NCBI RefSeq assembly: GCF_011045035.1
Contig: NZ_JAALAA010000003.1
Span: 277,696-341,695, forward strand
Source of the DNA: Nocardioides turkmenicus
GTDB taxonomy: Bacteria; Actinomycetota; Actinomycetes; Propionibacteriales; Nocardioidaceae
Length of the DNA stretch: 64,000 bases
Reading direction: 5' to 3'
The translations under genes were made by a program, and so were the position numbers. Under the pieces are notes generated by a model that had not been told where the DNA came from, ran no database searches, and worked only from the letters and a program-made list of their open reading frames with translations. This document shows positions 57,405 to 64,000 of this stretch, piece by piece. Every line of letters starts with the position of its first letter. Within the stretch, counting starts at the first letter, position 1.

Positions 57405-58862
57405 ATGCCGAACACCGACAACAGGTCCGCGAACATCGGCGTGGTGGGCCTGGCCGTGATGGGGTCCAACCTGGCCCGCAACCTCGCCTCGCGCGAGGGC
57501 AACACGGTGGCGGTCTACAACCGCACCTACGCCCGCACCGAGGAGCTCCTCACCGAGCACCCCGAGGCCGGGTTCATCGCCTCCGAGACGATCGACGACT
57601 TCGTGGCGACGCTGGCCAAGCCGCGTACGGCGATCATCATGGTGCAGGCCGGCAAGGGCACCGACGCGGTGATCGAGCAGCTGGCCGAGCGGTTCGAGCC
57701 CGGCGACATCATCGTCGACGGCGGCAACGCCAACTTCAACGACACCATCCGCCGCGAGCGCGAGCTGCGCGAGCGGGGCCTGAACTTCGTCGGCACCGGC
57801 ATCTCCGGCGGCGAGGAGGGCGCTCTCAACGGCCCCTCGATCATGCCCGGCGGCTCGGCCGAGGCCTGGGAGACCCTGGGCCCGATCCTGAAGTCGATCG
57901 CCGCGGTGGCGGAGGGCGAGCCGTGCGTGACCCATGTCGGCACCGACGGCGCCGGCCACTTCGTGAAGATGGTCCACAACGGCATCGAGTACGCCGACAT
58001 GCAGCTGATCGCGGAGGCCTACGACCTCCTCCGGCGGGTGGGCGGGCTCTCGGTGGAGCAGCTGGTCGACGTCTTCAAGGACTGGAACTCCGGCGACCTG
58101 GAGTCCTACCTGATCGAGATCACCGCCGAGGTGCTCGCCAAGAAGGACGCGGAGACCGGCTCTCCCCTGGTCGACGTCATCCTCGATGAGGCCGGCTCCA
58201 AGGGCACTGGCGTCTGGACGGTGCAGAACGCGCTCGGCCTCGGCATCCCGGTCTCCGGCATCGGCGAGGCGGTCTTCGCCCGGGCCGTCTCCTCCAAGCC
58301 GGCGCAGCGCGGGGCGGTGCGCTCGACGGTGACCTCGCGCCCGAAGGCGCCCGAGGTGCCCGACACGTTCGTCGACGACGTACGCGCGGCGCTCTATGCC
58401 TCGAAGGTGGTCGCCTACGCGCAGGGGTTCGACCTGATCGTGGCCGGAGCGAAGGAGTACGGCTGGGACATCGACCTGGGCGCGCTGGCCAAGATCTGGC
58501 GGGCCGGCTGCATCATCCGGGCGCGCTTCCTCAACCGGATCGTGGACGCGTACGCCACCAAGCCCGACCTGGAGACGCTGCTCGTCGACCCCTACTTCGC
58601 CGACGCCGTCTCCTCCGGTGAGGACGCGTGGCGGCGCGTCGTCGGGATCGCGGCGGCCTCCGGCGTACCGGCTCCCGGATTCTCCTCGGCGCTCGCCTAC
58701 TTCGACTCGCTCGCCGCCGACCGGCTCCCGGCCGCGCTCATCCAGGGCCAGCGGGACTTCTTCGGTGCGCACACCTACAAGCGCGTCGACAAGGACGGCA
58801 CCTTCCACACGCTGTGGTCCGACGACCGCTCGGAGATCGCCACGACGCCGTCGACGCACTAG
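57405..58862 (+). CDS. gnd: 6-phosphogluconate dehydrogenase, decarboxylating
   Basis: A 485-residue enzyme of the oxidative pentose phosphate pathway, producing ribulose 5-phosphate, CO2 and NADPH. The nucleotide-binding loop GLAVMGSNLARNLA, the substrate loop GTGISGGEEGALNGPSIMPG, the catalytic Lys/His region HFVKMVHNGIEYADMQL and the GTGVWTVQNALGLGIPVS region are complete, as is the C-terminal GAHTYKRVDKDGTFH. The ATG at 57405 has GGAG 7 bases upstream; earlier in-frame starts overlap the TetR stop. Confidence 0.96.
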   Translation: MPNTDNRSANIGVVGLAVMGSNLARNLASREGNTVAVYNRTYARTEELLTEHPEAGFIASETIDDFVATLAKPRTAIIMVQAGKGTDAVIEQLAERFEPGDIIVDGGNANFNDTIRRERELRERGLNFVGTGISGGEEGALNGPSIMPGGSAEAWETLGPILKSIAAVAEGEPCVTHVGTDGAGHFVKMVHNGIEYADMQLIAEAYDLLRRVGGLSVEQLVDVFKDWNSGDLESYLIEITAEVLAKKDAETGSPLVDVILDEAGSKGTGVWTVQNALGLGIPVSGIGEAVFARAVSSKPAQRGAVRSTVTSRPKAPEVPDTFVDDVRAALYASKVVAYAQGFDLIVAGAKEYGWDIDLGALAKIWRAGCIIRARFLNRIVDAYATKPDLETLLVDPYFADAVSSGEDAWRRVVGIAAASGVPAPGFSSALAYFDSLAADRLPAALIQGQRDFFGAHTYKRVDKDGTFHTLWSDDRSEIATTPSTH

Positions 58863-58902
58863 ATACCGAACTTGGGTCTGTCGGCGTGGCGAGCGGCGGT
58901 CC

Positions 58903-58908
58903 TAGCCT
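58903..58908 (+). promoter_or_regulatory. -10 hexamer TAGCCT, leaderless methyltransferase start
   Basis: TAGCCT ends 5 bases before the ATG at 58914, with no Shine-Dalgarno. Confidence 0.5.
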
Positions 58909-58913
58909 GAAGC

Positions 58914-59669
58914 ATGGGCTTCGACGTCGCCGCTGAGAGGTACGCCCGCTTCATGGGGCGCTACGCCGAACCCCTCGCTCCCCACTTCGCCGACTTCGCC
59001 CGGGTCAGCATGGGTCAGCGGGTGCTCGACGTCGGCTGCGGGCCGGGTACGCTCACCCGCCACCTGGTGACCCTCACCGAGGCCCACCTGGTGGCCGCGA
59101 TCGACCCCTCGCCGCCGTTCATCGAGGCGGTCGCGCGGCAGCTGGCCAGAGTGGACGTGCACACCGGCGTCGCCGAGGCGCTGCCGTTCGCCGACAACTG
59201 GTTCGACGCCTCGCTCGCGCAGCTGGTCGTGCACTTCATGACCGACCCGGAGGCGGGCGTCAAGGAGATGGTCCGGGTCACCCGGCCCGGCGGCACCGTC
59301 GCCGCCTGCGTCTGGGACGCCGACACCGGAGCCGTCGCGCCGTTCTGGGCGTGCGTGCACGAGATCGACCCGGAGGCCGAGGACGAGGCCCTCCTCGCCG
59401 GCTCCCGGCTGGGCGACCTCGAGAAGCTGTTCAAGAAGGTGGGTCTTCGCAAGGTCGAGCCCAGCGGACTGGTCATCCGCATCACCCACCCGACCTTCGA
59501 GGACTGGTGGGACCCCTACACCCTCGGCGTCGGACCGGCCGGCGACTACGTGGCGTCCCTGGACGGCGCCGGCCGCACCGCGCTCGAGGAGGTCGCCCGG
59601 CGGCGGCTCGGGAACGGCCCGATCACGGTGACCGCGACGGCCTGGGCAGCCCGCGGGACCGTCGCCTAG
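58914..59669 (+). CDS. Class I SAM-dependent methyltransferase
   Basis: A 251-residue Methyltransf_11-type enzyme. Motif I is RVLDVGCGPGTLTRHLV, motif II VAAIDPSPPFIEAVA, and the post-I region is GVAEALPFADNWFDASLAQL with FMTDPEAGVKEMVRVTRPGG after it. This layout is shared by ubiquinone/menaquinone and small-molecule methyltransferases; the acceptor cannot be named. It stands alone between gnd and the MarR gene with its own leaderless promoter. Confidence 0.9.
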   Translation: MGFDVAAERYARFMGRYAEPLAPHFADFARVSMGQRVLDVGCGPGTLTRHLVTLTEAHLVAAIDPSPPFIEAVARQLARVDVHTGVAEALPFADNWFDASLAQLVVHFMTDPEAGVKEMVRVTRPGGTVAACVWDADTGAVAPFWACVHEIDPEAEDEALLAGSRLGDLEKLFKKVGLRKVEPSGLVIRITHPTFEDWWDPYTLGVGPAGDYVASLDGAGRTALEEVARRRLGNGPITVTATAWAARGTVA

Positions 59670-59734
59670 ACCCTCCCTCTCCATCGGCCGGCCTTCCGCG
59701 CGGCAAATTTGCATCGCTCCCCTATTGTTCATAA

Positions 59735-59751
59735 GGTTGTAAAAGTCAACC
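59735..59751. promoter_or_regulatory. Candidate MarR operator
   Basis: GGTTGTAAAAGTCAACC has GGTTG/CAACC arms around 7 bases and lies 17 bases before the marR-family start codon, the normal place for an autoregulatory site. Confidence 0.6.
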
Positions 59752-59768
59752 AATCAGAGAGGGTGGCG

Positions 59769-60221
59769 ATGGAGCAGGCGACGTACCGCGACCTGATGCA
59801 TCGACTCAGCGAGGTCTGGGCCGTCAAGAAGGGCCTCGCCCGCAACCTCCCGCCCGACCTGCCGGCCGGGTCCGCGAGCGTGCTGGGCCTGCTGAGCCGG
59901 CACGGCGAGATGACCATCAGCGAGCTCACCGATCTGCTCGCGATCGACATCTCGGTGACCAGCCGCCACGTGTCGTACCTCGCCGACCGGGGGTGGCTCG
60001 AGCGCTCCCCGAACCCGGCCGACGGGCGCTCGCGGCTGCTGCGCCTCACCGACTCCGGACGGGACCTGCTCACCGGGTTCTCCGACGACATCGCCGACCT
60101 GCTCGCCGAGCGGCTCGGCGACTGGAGCGACGAGGAGGTGCACGAGTTGATCCGGCTCATGCACAAGCTGCACGACAGCCTCGTCTGCCCGGCACAGCCC
60201 CTCACCCACGTACGCAGCTAG
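59769..60221 (+). CDS. MarR-family regulator
   Basis: A 150-residue winged-helix protein. The recognition region is EMTISELTDLLAIDISVTSR (then HVSYLADRGWLERS) and the wing is PADGRSRLLRLTDSGRDLL. The ATG at 59769 is chosen because it starts the conserved helix YRDLMHRLSEVWAVKKG and has GAGGG nearby; the frame is open 20 codons further. It is 11 bases upstream of the transporter gene and probably represses marR, the transporter and the YceI gene until an effector binds. Confidence 0.9.
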   Translation: MEQATYRDLMHRLSEVWAVKKGLARNLPPDLPAGSASVLGLLSRHGEMTISELTDLLAIDISVTSRHVSYLADRGWLERSPNPADGRSRLLRLTDSGRDLLTGFSDDIADLLAERLGDWSDEEVHELIRLMHKLHDSLVCPAQPLTHVRS

Positions 60222-60232
60222 GAAGGAAGTCC

Positions 60233-62671
60233 ATGGCAACCACGACCGCCGAACGGACTCACGCCGGTCCACCGGGAGGCTCGTCCGACGAGTCCTTCCA
60301 CATGTCTCACCGCGAGATCATGGAGGCGCTCTCGGGCCTGCTGCTCGGCATGTTCGTGGCGATGATCTCCTCCACGATCGTATCCAACGCCCTGCCCGAG
60401 ATCATCGCCGACATCGGCGGTGGGCAGTCGGCCTACACCTGGGTGGTCACGGCCTCCCTGCTCACCATGACGGCCACCACCCCGCTGTGGGGCAAGATGG
60501 CCGACCTGTTCAGCAAGAAGCTGCTCATGCAGGTCTCGCTGGTCCTCTTCGTGGCCGCCTCGGCCGTCGCCGGCCTGGCCCAGAACCCGGGCGAGCTGAT
60601 CGCTGCGCGAGCGGTCCAGGGCATCGGCATGGGGGGCCTGACCGCTCTCGCGCAGGTCATCATGGCGGCGATGATCTCGCCACGTGAACGTGGCCGCTAC
60701 TCGGGCTACCTCGGCGCCGTCTTCGCGATCGCGACCGTCGGCGGCCCGCTGCTCGGCGGGGTCATCACCGACGCCGAGTCGCTCGGCTGGCGCTGGTGCT
60801 TCTACGTCGGCATCCCGTTCGCGGTGATCGCCTTCATCGTGCTGCAGAAGACGCTGCACCTGCCCGTCGTCAGGCGCGACGACGTCAAGGTCGACTGGGC
60901 CGGCGCGTTCTTCATGGCAGCCGGCGTCTCGCTGCTGCTCATCTGGGTCACCTTCGCGGGCGACAAGTACGACTGGGCCTCCTGGGAGACCGCAGCCATG
61001 GTGGGCGGCTCGGTGCTGCTCATGCTGATCTTCGTGCTCGTCGAGTCCCGGGCCAAGGAGCCGATCGTCCCGCTGCGGCTCTTCGCCAACCGCACGATCA
61101 CCCTCTCCTCGCTCGCCTCGCTGTTCGTGGGTGTGGCGATGTTCGCGGGCACGATCTTCTTCAGCCAGTACTTCCAGCTGGCCCGGGGCGAGTCGCCGAC
61201 GATGGCCGGCGTGATGACGATCCCGATGATCGCGGGCCTGTTCCTCTCCTCGACGGTCTCCGGTCAGGTCATCACCCGCACCGGTCGCTGGAAGGCCTGG
61301 CTCGTGGCCGGCGCCGTCCTCATCGTCGGCGGTCTGGGCCTGCTCGGCACGATCCGCTACGACACCGAGTACTGGCACGTCGCCGTCTTCATGGCCGTTC
61401 TCGGCCTGGGTGTCGGGATGACGATGCAGAACCTGGTCCTCTCCACGCAGAACCAGGTCGCGCCCGCCGACCTCGGTGCGGCCAGCTCGATGGTGACGTT
61501 CTTCCGCAGCCTCGGTGGCGCGATGGGTGTCTCCGCGCTCGGCGCGCTGATGGCCCACCGGGTCACCGACTACGTCTCCGACGGTCTGGCGGACCTCGGC
61601 CCGCGCTATGCCACGCTCGCCCAGGGCACCTCGGGCGAGATCCCGGACATGGACAAGGTGCCCGAGCCGCTGCGGACGGTCCTGGAGAGTGCGTACGGCC
61701 ACGGCATCGCCGACATCTTCCTGGTCGCCGCGGCGGTGGCGGTCGTCGCGCTGGTGTTGGTGGTGTTCATCAAGGAGGTGCCGCTGAAGACCAAGGGCGG
61801 GCTCGCCCAGGCGGCCGAGGAGGCAGCCTCGGTCGACGGGCCGGCCGCGGTCGCCGAGGGTGTCGCCGGGGTGCCCGAGCAGCACCCTGCCCCCGCCGCT
61901 CCCGTCTCCCCCGGCATCCCGCTGCACGGGTTCGTCCGTGGCTCCGGGAGCGTCCCGGTCCCGCACGCCGCGGTCACGCTGATCTCGCTCTCCGGCCGTC
62001 AGCTCGGCCGCTCGGTGGCGCACGCCGACGGCTCCTACGCGGTGGACGCGCCGGGGTCGGGGACGTACGTCCTGATCGCCTCGGCCGACGGCTTCCAGCC
62101 GCAGGCCTCCACGGTGGTCGTGGGCGGTGAGCCGGTGGCGTACGACCTCCTGCTCAGCGGCACCACGGGCTTGAAGGGCATCGTGCGCGGCGGCGAGGAC
62201 GGCGCGCCGGTCGCCGGCGCGATGGTGATCGTGACCGACGTACGCGGCGACCTGCTGTCCACCGGCACCACCGTCGCGGACGGCACCTTCTTCATCGACG
62301 AGCTGGTCCCGGGACCGGCCACGGTCGCGGTCAATGCGGAGGGCTTCCGCCCGCACGCGGTGCCGATCGAGATCGGCGCCACCGGGGTGACCCGGATCGA
62401 GGTGGAGATGGTCACCGGCGCCCGGCTGACCGGTGTCGTCCGCTCCGCCTTCGGTCCGCTCGCCGACGCCCGGGTGACGCTGGTCGACGCAGCCGGCAAC
62501 GCGGCAGGCACCGCGACGACCGGTCCGGACGGGGCGTACGCCTTCGCCGATCTCGACAGCGGGGACTACACCGTCCTGGCGACCAGCTACCCGCCGGCGG
62601 CCGGCGCCGTGAGCCTCACCGGCCACGGTGTCGACGGCCACGAGATCGTCCTCTCCCACCCCGAGGACTGA
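60233..62671 (+). CDS. DHA2-type MFS exporter with three C-terminal beta-sandwich domains
   Basis: An 812-residue protein. Residues 1-525 form an EmrB/QacA-like 14-helix drug/H+ antiporter with motif A GKMADLFSKK and motif C AVFAIATVGGPLLGG. Beyond it, three carboxypeptidase-regulatory-like (transthyretin-type) domains follow: about 560-642 (GIPLHGFVRGSGSVPVPHAA), 645-727 (GLKGIVRGGEDGAPVAGAMV) and 729-812 (ARLTGVVRSAFGPLADARVT). With 14 helices the tail should be cytoplasmic, which is unusual for such domains. AGGAAG precedes the ATG. Downstream of marR and just upstream of the yceI-like gene. Confidence 0.9.
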   Translation: MATTTAERTHAGPPGGSSDESFHMSHREIMEALSGLLLGMFVAMISSTIVSNALPEIIADIGGGQSAYTWVVTASLLTMTATTPLWGKMADLFSKKLLMQVSLVLFVAASAVAGLAQNPGELIAARAVQGIGMGGLTALAQVIMAAMISPRERGRYSGYLGAVFAIATVGGPLLGGVITDAESLGWRWCFYVGIPFAVIAFIVLQKTLHLPVVRRDDVKVDWAGAFFMAAGVSLLLIWVTFAGDKYDWASWETAAMVGGSVLLMLIFVLVESRAKEPIVPLRLFANRTITLSSLASLFVGVAMFAGTIFFSQYFQLARGESPTMAGVMTIPMIAGLFLSSTVSGQVITRTGRWKAWLVAGAVLIVGGLGLLGTIRYDTEYWHVAVFMAVLGLGVGMTMQNLVLSTQNQVAPADLGAASSMVTFFRSLGGAMGVSALGALMAHRVTDYVSDGLADLGPRYATLAQGTSGEIPDMDKVPEPLRTVLESAYGHGIADIFLVAAAVAVVALVLVVFIKEVPLKTKGGLAQAAEEAASVDGPAAVAEGVAGVPEQHPAPAAPVSPGIPLHGFVRGSGSVPVPHAAVTLISLSGRQLGRSVAHADGSYAVDAPGSGTYVLIASADGFQPQASTVVVGGEPVAYDLLLSGTTGLKGIVRGGEDGAPVAGAMVIVTDVRGDLLSTGTTVADGTFFIDELVPGPATVAVNAEGFRPHAVPIEIGATGVTRIEVEMVTGARLTGVVRSAFGPLADARVTLVDAAGNAAGTATTGPDGAYAFADLDSGDYTVLATSYPPAAGAVSLTGHGVDGHEIVLSHPED

Positions 62672-62676
62672 TCGCG

Positions 62677-63495
62677 ATGGCACTGACCGCACAGATCCGC
62701 TCCCGCGACGGCTGGGCCGTGGCACACGCGGTCGTCACGCTCACCGACACGGCCGGCGGTCAGGTGCTGCGCGCCGAGGCCGACGAGGACGGTGTCGTCA
62801 CCGACGACACCGTCCTCGCCCCCGGGCCGTACGTCGCGATCGTCACTGCGATCGGCTGGTCACCCGCCGCGGCGACCGCGCTGGTGACTGCGTCCGGTCG
62901 CGCTTCCCTCGGGACCGTCACGCTGACCCGCCAGGGCGACACGTCTCTGCCGCCGCCTGGCCCGTGGACCATCGACCCTGCGCACTCGACCGTCGGCGCG
63001 GCCGCGCAGCACCTCGGCATCTCCAGCGTGCGCGGCCGGTTCACCGAGTTCTCCGGACTCGTCGAGATCGCGCCCGACCATCTGGAGAAGTCGCGCGTCG
63101 AGGCGGTCATCCGGGCCGCCTCGATCGACACCGGCAACCGGATGCGCGACGACCACCTGCGCAGCGGCGACTTCCTCGACGCCGAGGCGTTCCCCGAGAT
63201 CCTCTACCGCTCCACAGGGCTCACCCCTGCCGGCGCGGACCGCTGGACGGTCCACGGGGACCTCTCGATGCACGGCCAGACCCGCGCCGTCGATCTCGAC
63301 GTCGCCTACCTCGGCACCGGCCCGGACGCCTGGGGCGGCACCCGTGCCGCCTTCCGCGCGACCGCCCATCTGCGCCGCGACGACTTCGCGATGAGCTACA
63401 ACCAGGCCGTCGCCGCCGGCATCGCCGCCATCGGCACCACCCTCAAGGTCGAGCTCGACATCCAGGCCGTCCAGGGTGAGTCCCTGCCGACCTGA
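62677..63495 (+). CDS. YceI-family protein with an N-terminal beta-sandwich domain
   Basis: A 272-residue protein. Residues about 1-88 repeat the domain type of the upstream transporter's tail (IRSRDGWAVAHAVVTLTDTA; ADEDGVVTDDTVLAPGPYVA), and residues about 95-270 are a complete YceI lipocalin-like domain (GPWTIDPAHSTVGAAAQHLG; VRGRFTEFSGLVEIAPDHLE; TVHGDLSMHGQTRAVDLD). YceI proteins bind isoprenoid or amphiphilic ligands. There is no signal peptide, so this one is cytoplasmic. It starts five bases after the transporter stop, so the two are co-expressed. Confidence 0.9.
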   Translation: MALTAQIRSRDGWAVAHAVVTLTDTAGGQVLRAEADEDGVVTDDTVLAPGPYVAIVTAIGWSPAAATALVTASGRASLGTVTLTRQGDTSLPPPGPWTIDPAHSTVGAAAQHLGISSVRGRFTEFSGLVEIAPDHLEKSRVEAVIRAASIDTGNRMRDDHLRSGDFLDAEAFPEILYRSTGLTPAGADRWTVHGDLSMHGQTRAVDLDVAYLGTGPDAWGGTRAAFRATAHLRRDDFAMSYNQAVAAGIAAIGTTLKVELDIQAVQGESLPT

Positions 63496-63554
63496 GCCGA
63501 GGCGCCGGCAGGCGGATCACTGACCGCCGACTGAGACTCTGCGAGTATGAGTGC

Positions 63555-64000
63555 ATGGAGCTGCGTCATCTTCGCTACTTCGTCGCGGTCGCCGAGGAAC
63601 GCCACTTCGGCCGGGCGGCGGAGCGGCTCCACATGGCTCAGCCACCGCTCTCGCAGCAGATCCGCCAACTGGAGGCCGAGCTCGGGCTGACCCTGCTCAC
63701 CAGGACGACGCGACGGGTCGACCTGACCCCTGCGGGGGCGGCGTACCTGGAGCGGGCGCGGGAGATCCTCGGTGCCGTGGATGCCGCCGCCCACGAGGCC
63801 GCCAGCATCGCCTCGGGGCGGCGGGGACGACTGCTGATCGGGTGCGTCGGGTCGGCCACGTACTCGCTGCTGCCGGCCCTCGCACGGACGCTGCGCGCCG
63901 AGCTGCCCGAGGTGGAGTTCGGGTTCCGGGGCGAGATGCTGTCGCCCGACCAGGCCGCGGCCCTGATCGACGGCACCCTCGACCTCGGCCTGCTCCGCCC
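63555..64000 (+). CDS. LysR-family regulator, 5' part
   Basis: The first 148 codons of a LysR-type regulator; the 3' end is outside the window. The N-terminal winged helix MELRHLRYFVAVAEERHFGR to LHMAQPPLSQQIRQLEAELG and the linker helix are complete, and the effector domain begins at RGRLLIGCVGSATYSLLPAL. The ATG at 63555 is fixed by the family's N-terminus; GAGTAT lies 6 bases upstream, a near -10 hexamer. Target genes lie outside or are the upstream set (not decidable). Confidence 0.93.
   Translation, partial: MELRHLRYFVAVAEERHFGRAAERLHMAQPPLSQQIRQLEAELGLTLLTRTTRRVDLTPAGAAYLERAREILGAVDAAAHEAASIASGRRGRLLIGCVGSATYSLLPALARTLRAELPEVEFGFRGEMLSPDQAAALIDGTLDLGLLR

Overview
The window comes from a high-GC actinobacterium, most likely a Nocardioidaceae-type organism (Nocardioides or a relative). 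This rests on the families present (WhiB1, a PdtaS-type kinase, mycothiol-type SigR/RsrA, the actinobacterial ribosomal protein bL37, an F420-type LLM oxidoreductase), very high GC, many GTG starts, frequent leaderless starts and abundant CGTACG words. No tRNA, rRNA, CRISPR array, IS element or prophage was seen. Both ends cut genes: the 3' part of whiB1 at the left and the 5' part of a LysR regulator at the right. No stretch longer than about 300 bases lacks a gene.

1-21.5 kb holds an old actinobacterial core block: whiB1, pdtaS, a DUF2785-like gene, the tiny bL37 gene, rsrA-sigR, an SRAP gene, aroA, rsgA and hisN. From general knowledge, whiB1, pdtaS, rshA/sigH, an SRAP gene, aroA and rsgA are also neighbours in Mycobacterium. 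Here the block is split by a sugar locus (3.9-12.7 kb): a GH51 arabinofuranosidase, a CUT1 ABC importer, a LacI regulator, an FAH-family enzyme and an IlvD/Edd sugar-acid dehydratase. Two copies of one CACGTG-centred palindrome tie the LacI regulator to both halves. Next to the SRAP gene lies an unusual protein (15.15-17.73 kb) that joins an ECF sigma factor, a zinc anti-sigma domain, membrane segment(s) and a long repeat-rich, probably extracellular tail.

21-27.7 kb carries a CBS protein, a response regulator followed by a histidine kinase fused in frame to a DUF4173-like membrane protein, an FKBP, an S4 protein, a DUF445 protein and a hypothetical gene. 27.8-34.1 kb is a five-gene cluster for reductive pyrimidine or beta-amino-acid catabolism: N-carbamoyl-beta-alanine amidohydrolase-like, dihydropyrimidinase, an LLM oxidoreductase, a class III aminotransferase and a methylmalonate-semialdehyde dehydrogenase. 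No classical dihydropyrimidine dehydrogenase is present.

34-53.5 kb is mixed metabolism: a secreted GH10 xylanase beside an alditol oxidase, chorismate mutase, thioredoxin, a 46-residue membrane peptide, an SNF2 helicase, gabD, a thioesterase, an orphan N6-adenine methylase, an MGDG-synthase-like glycosyltransferase, an amidohydrolase, an RNase HI-like protein, an acyl-CoA ligase and pobA. Two perfect CRP-type sites lie in front of the xylanase and the acyl-CoA ligase. 53.5-64 kb holds an iron-box-controlled DUF2470-like gene, an AurF-like diiron oxygenase, an acyl-CoA dehydrogenase divergent from a TetR regulator with two tandem operators, gnd, a methyltransferase, and a MarR-MFS-YceI set in which both the transporter and the YceI protein carry the same type of beta-sandwich domain.

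A recurring signal is a TANNNT -10 hexamer 5-8 bases before a start codon with no Shine-Dalgarno. This occurs for 16 genes and points to widespread leaderless transcription.
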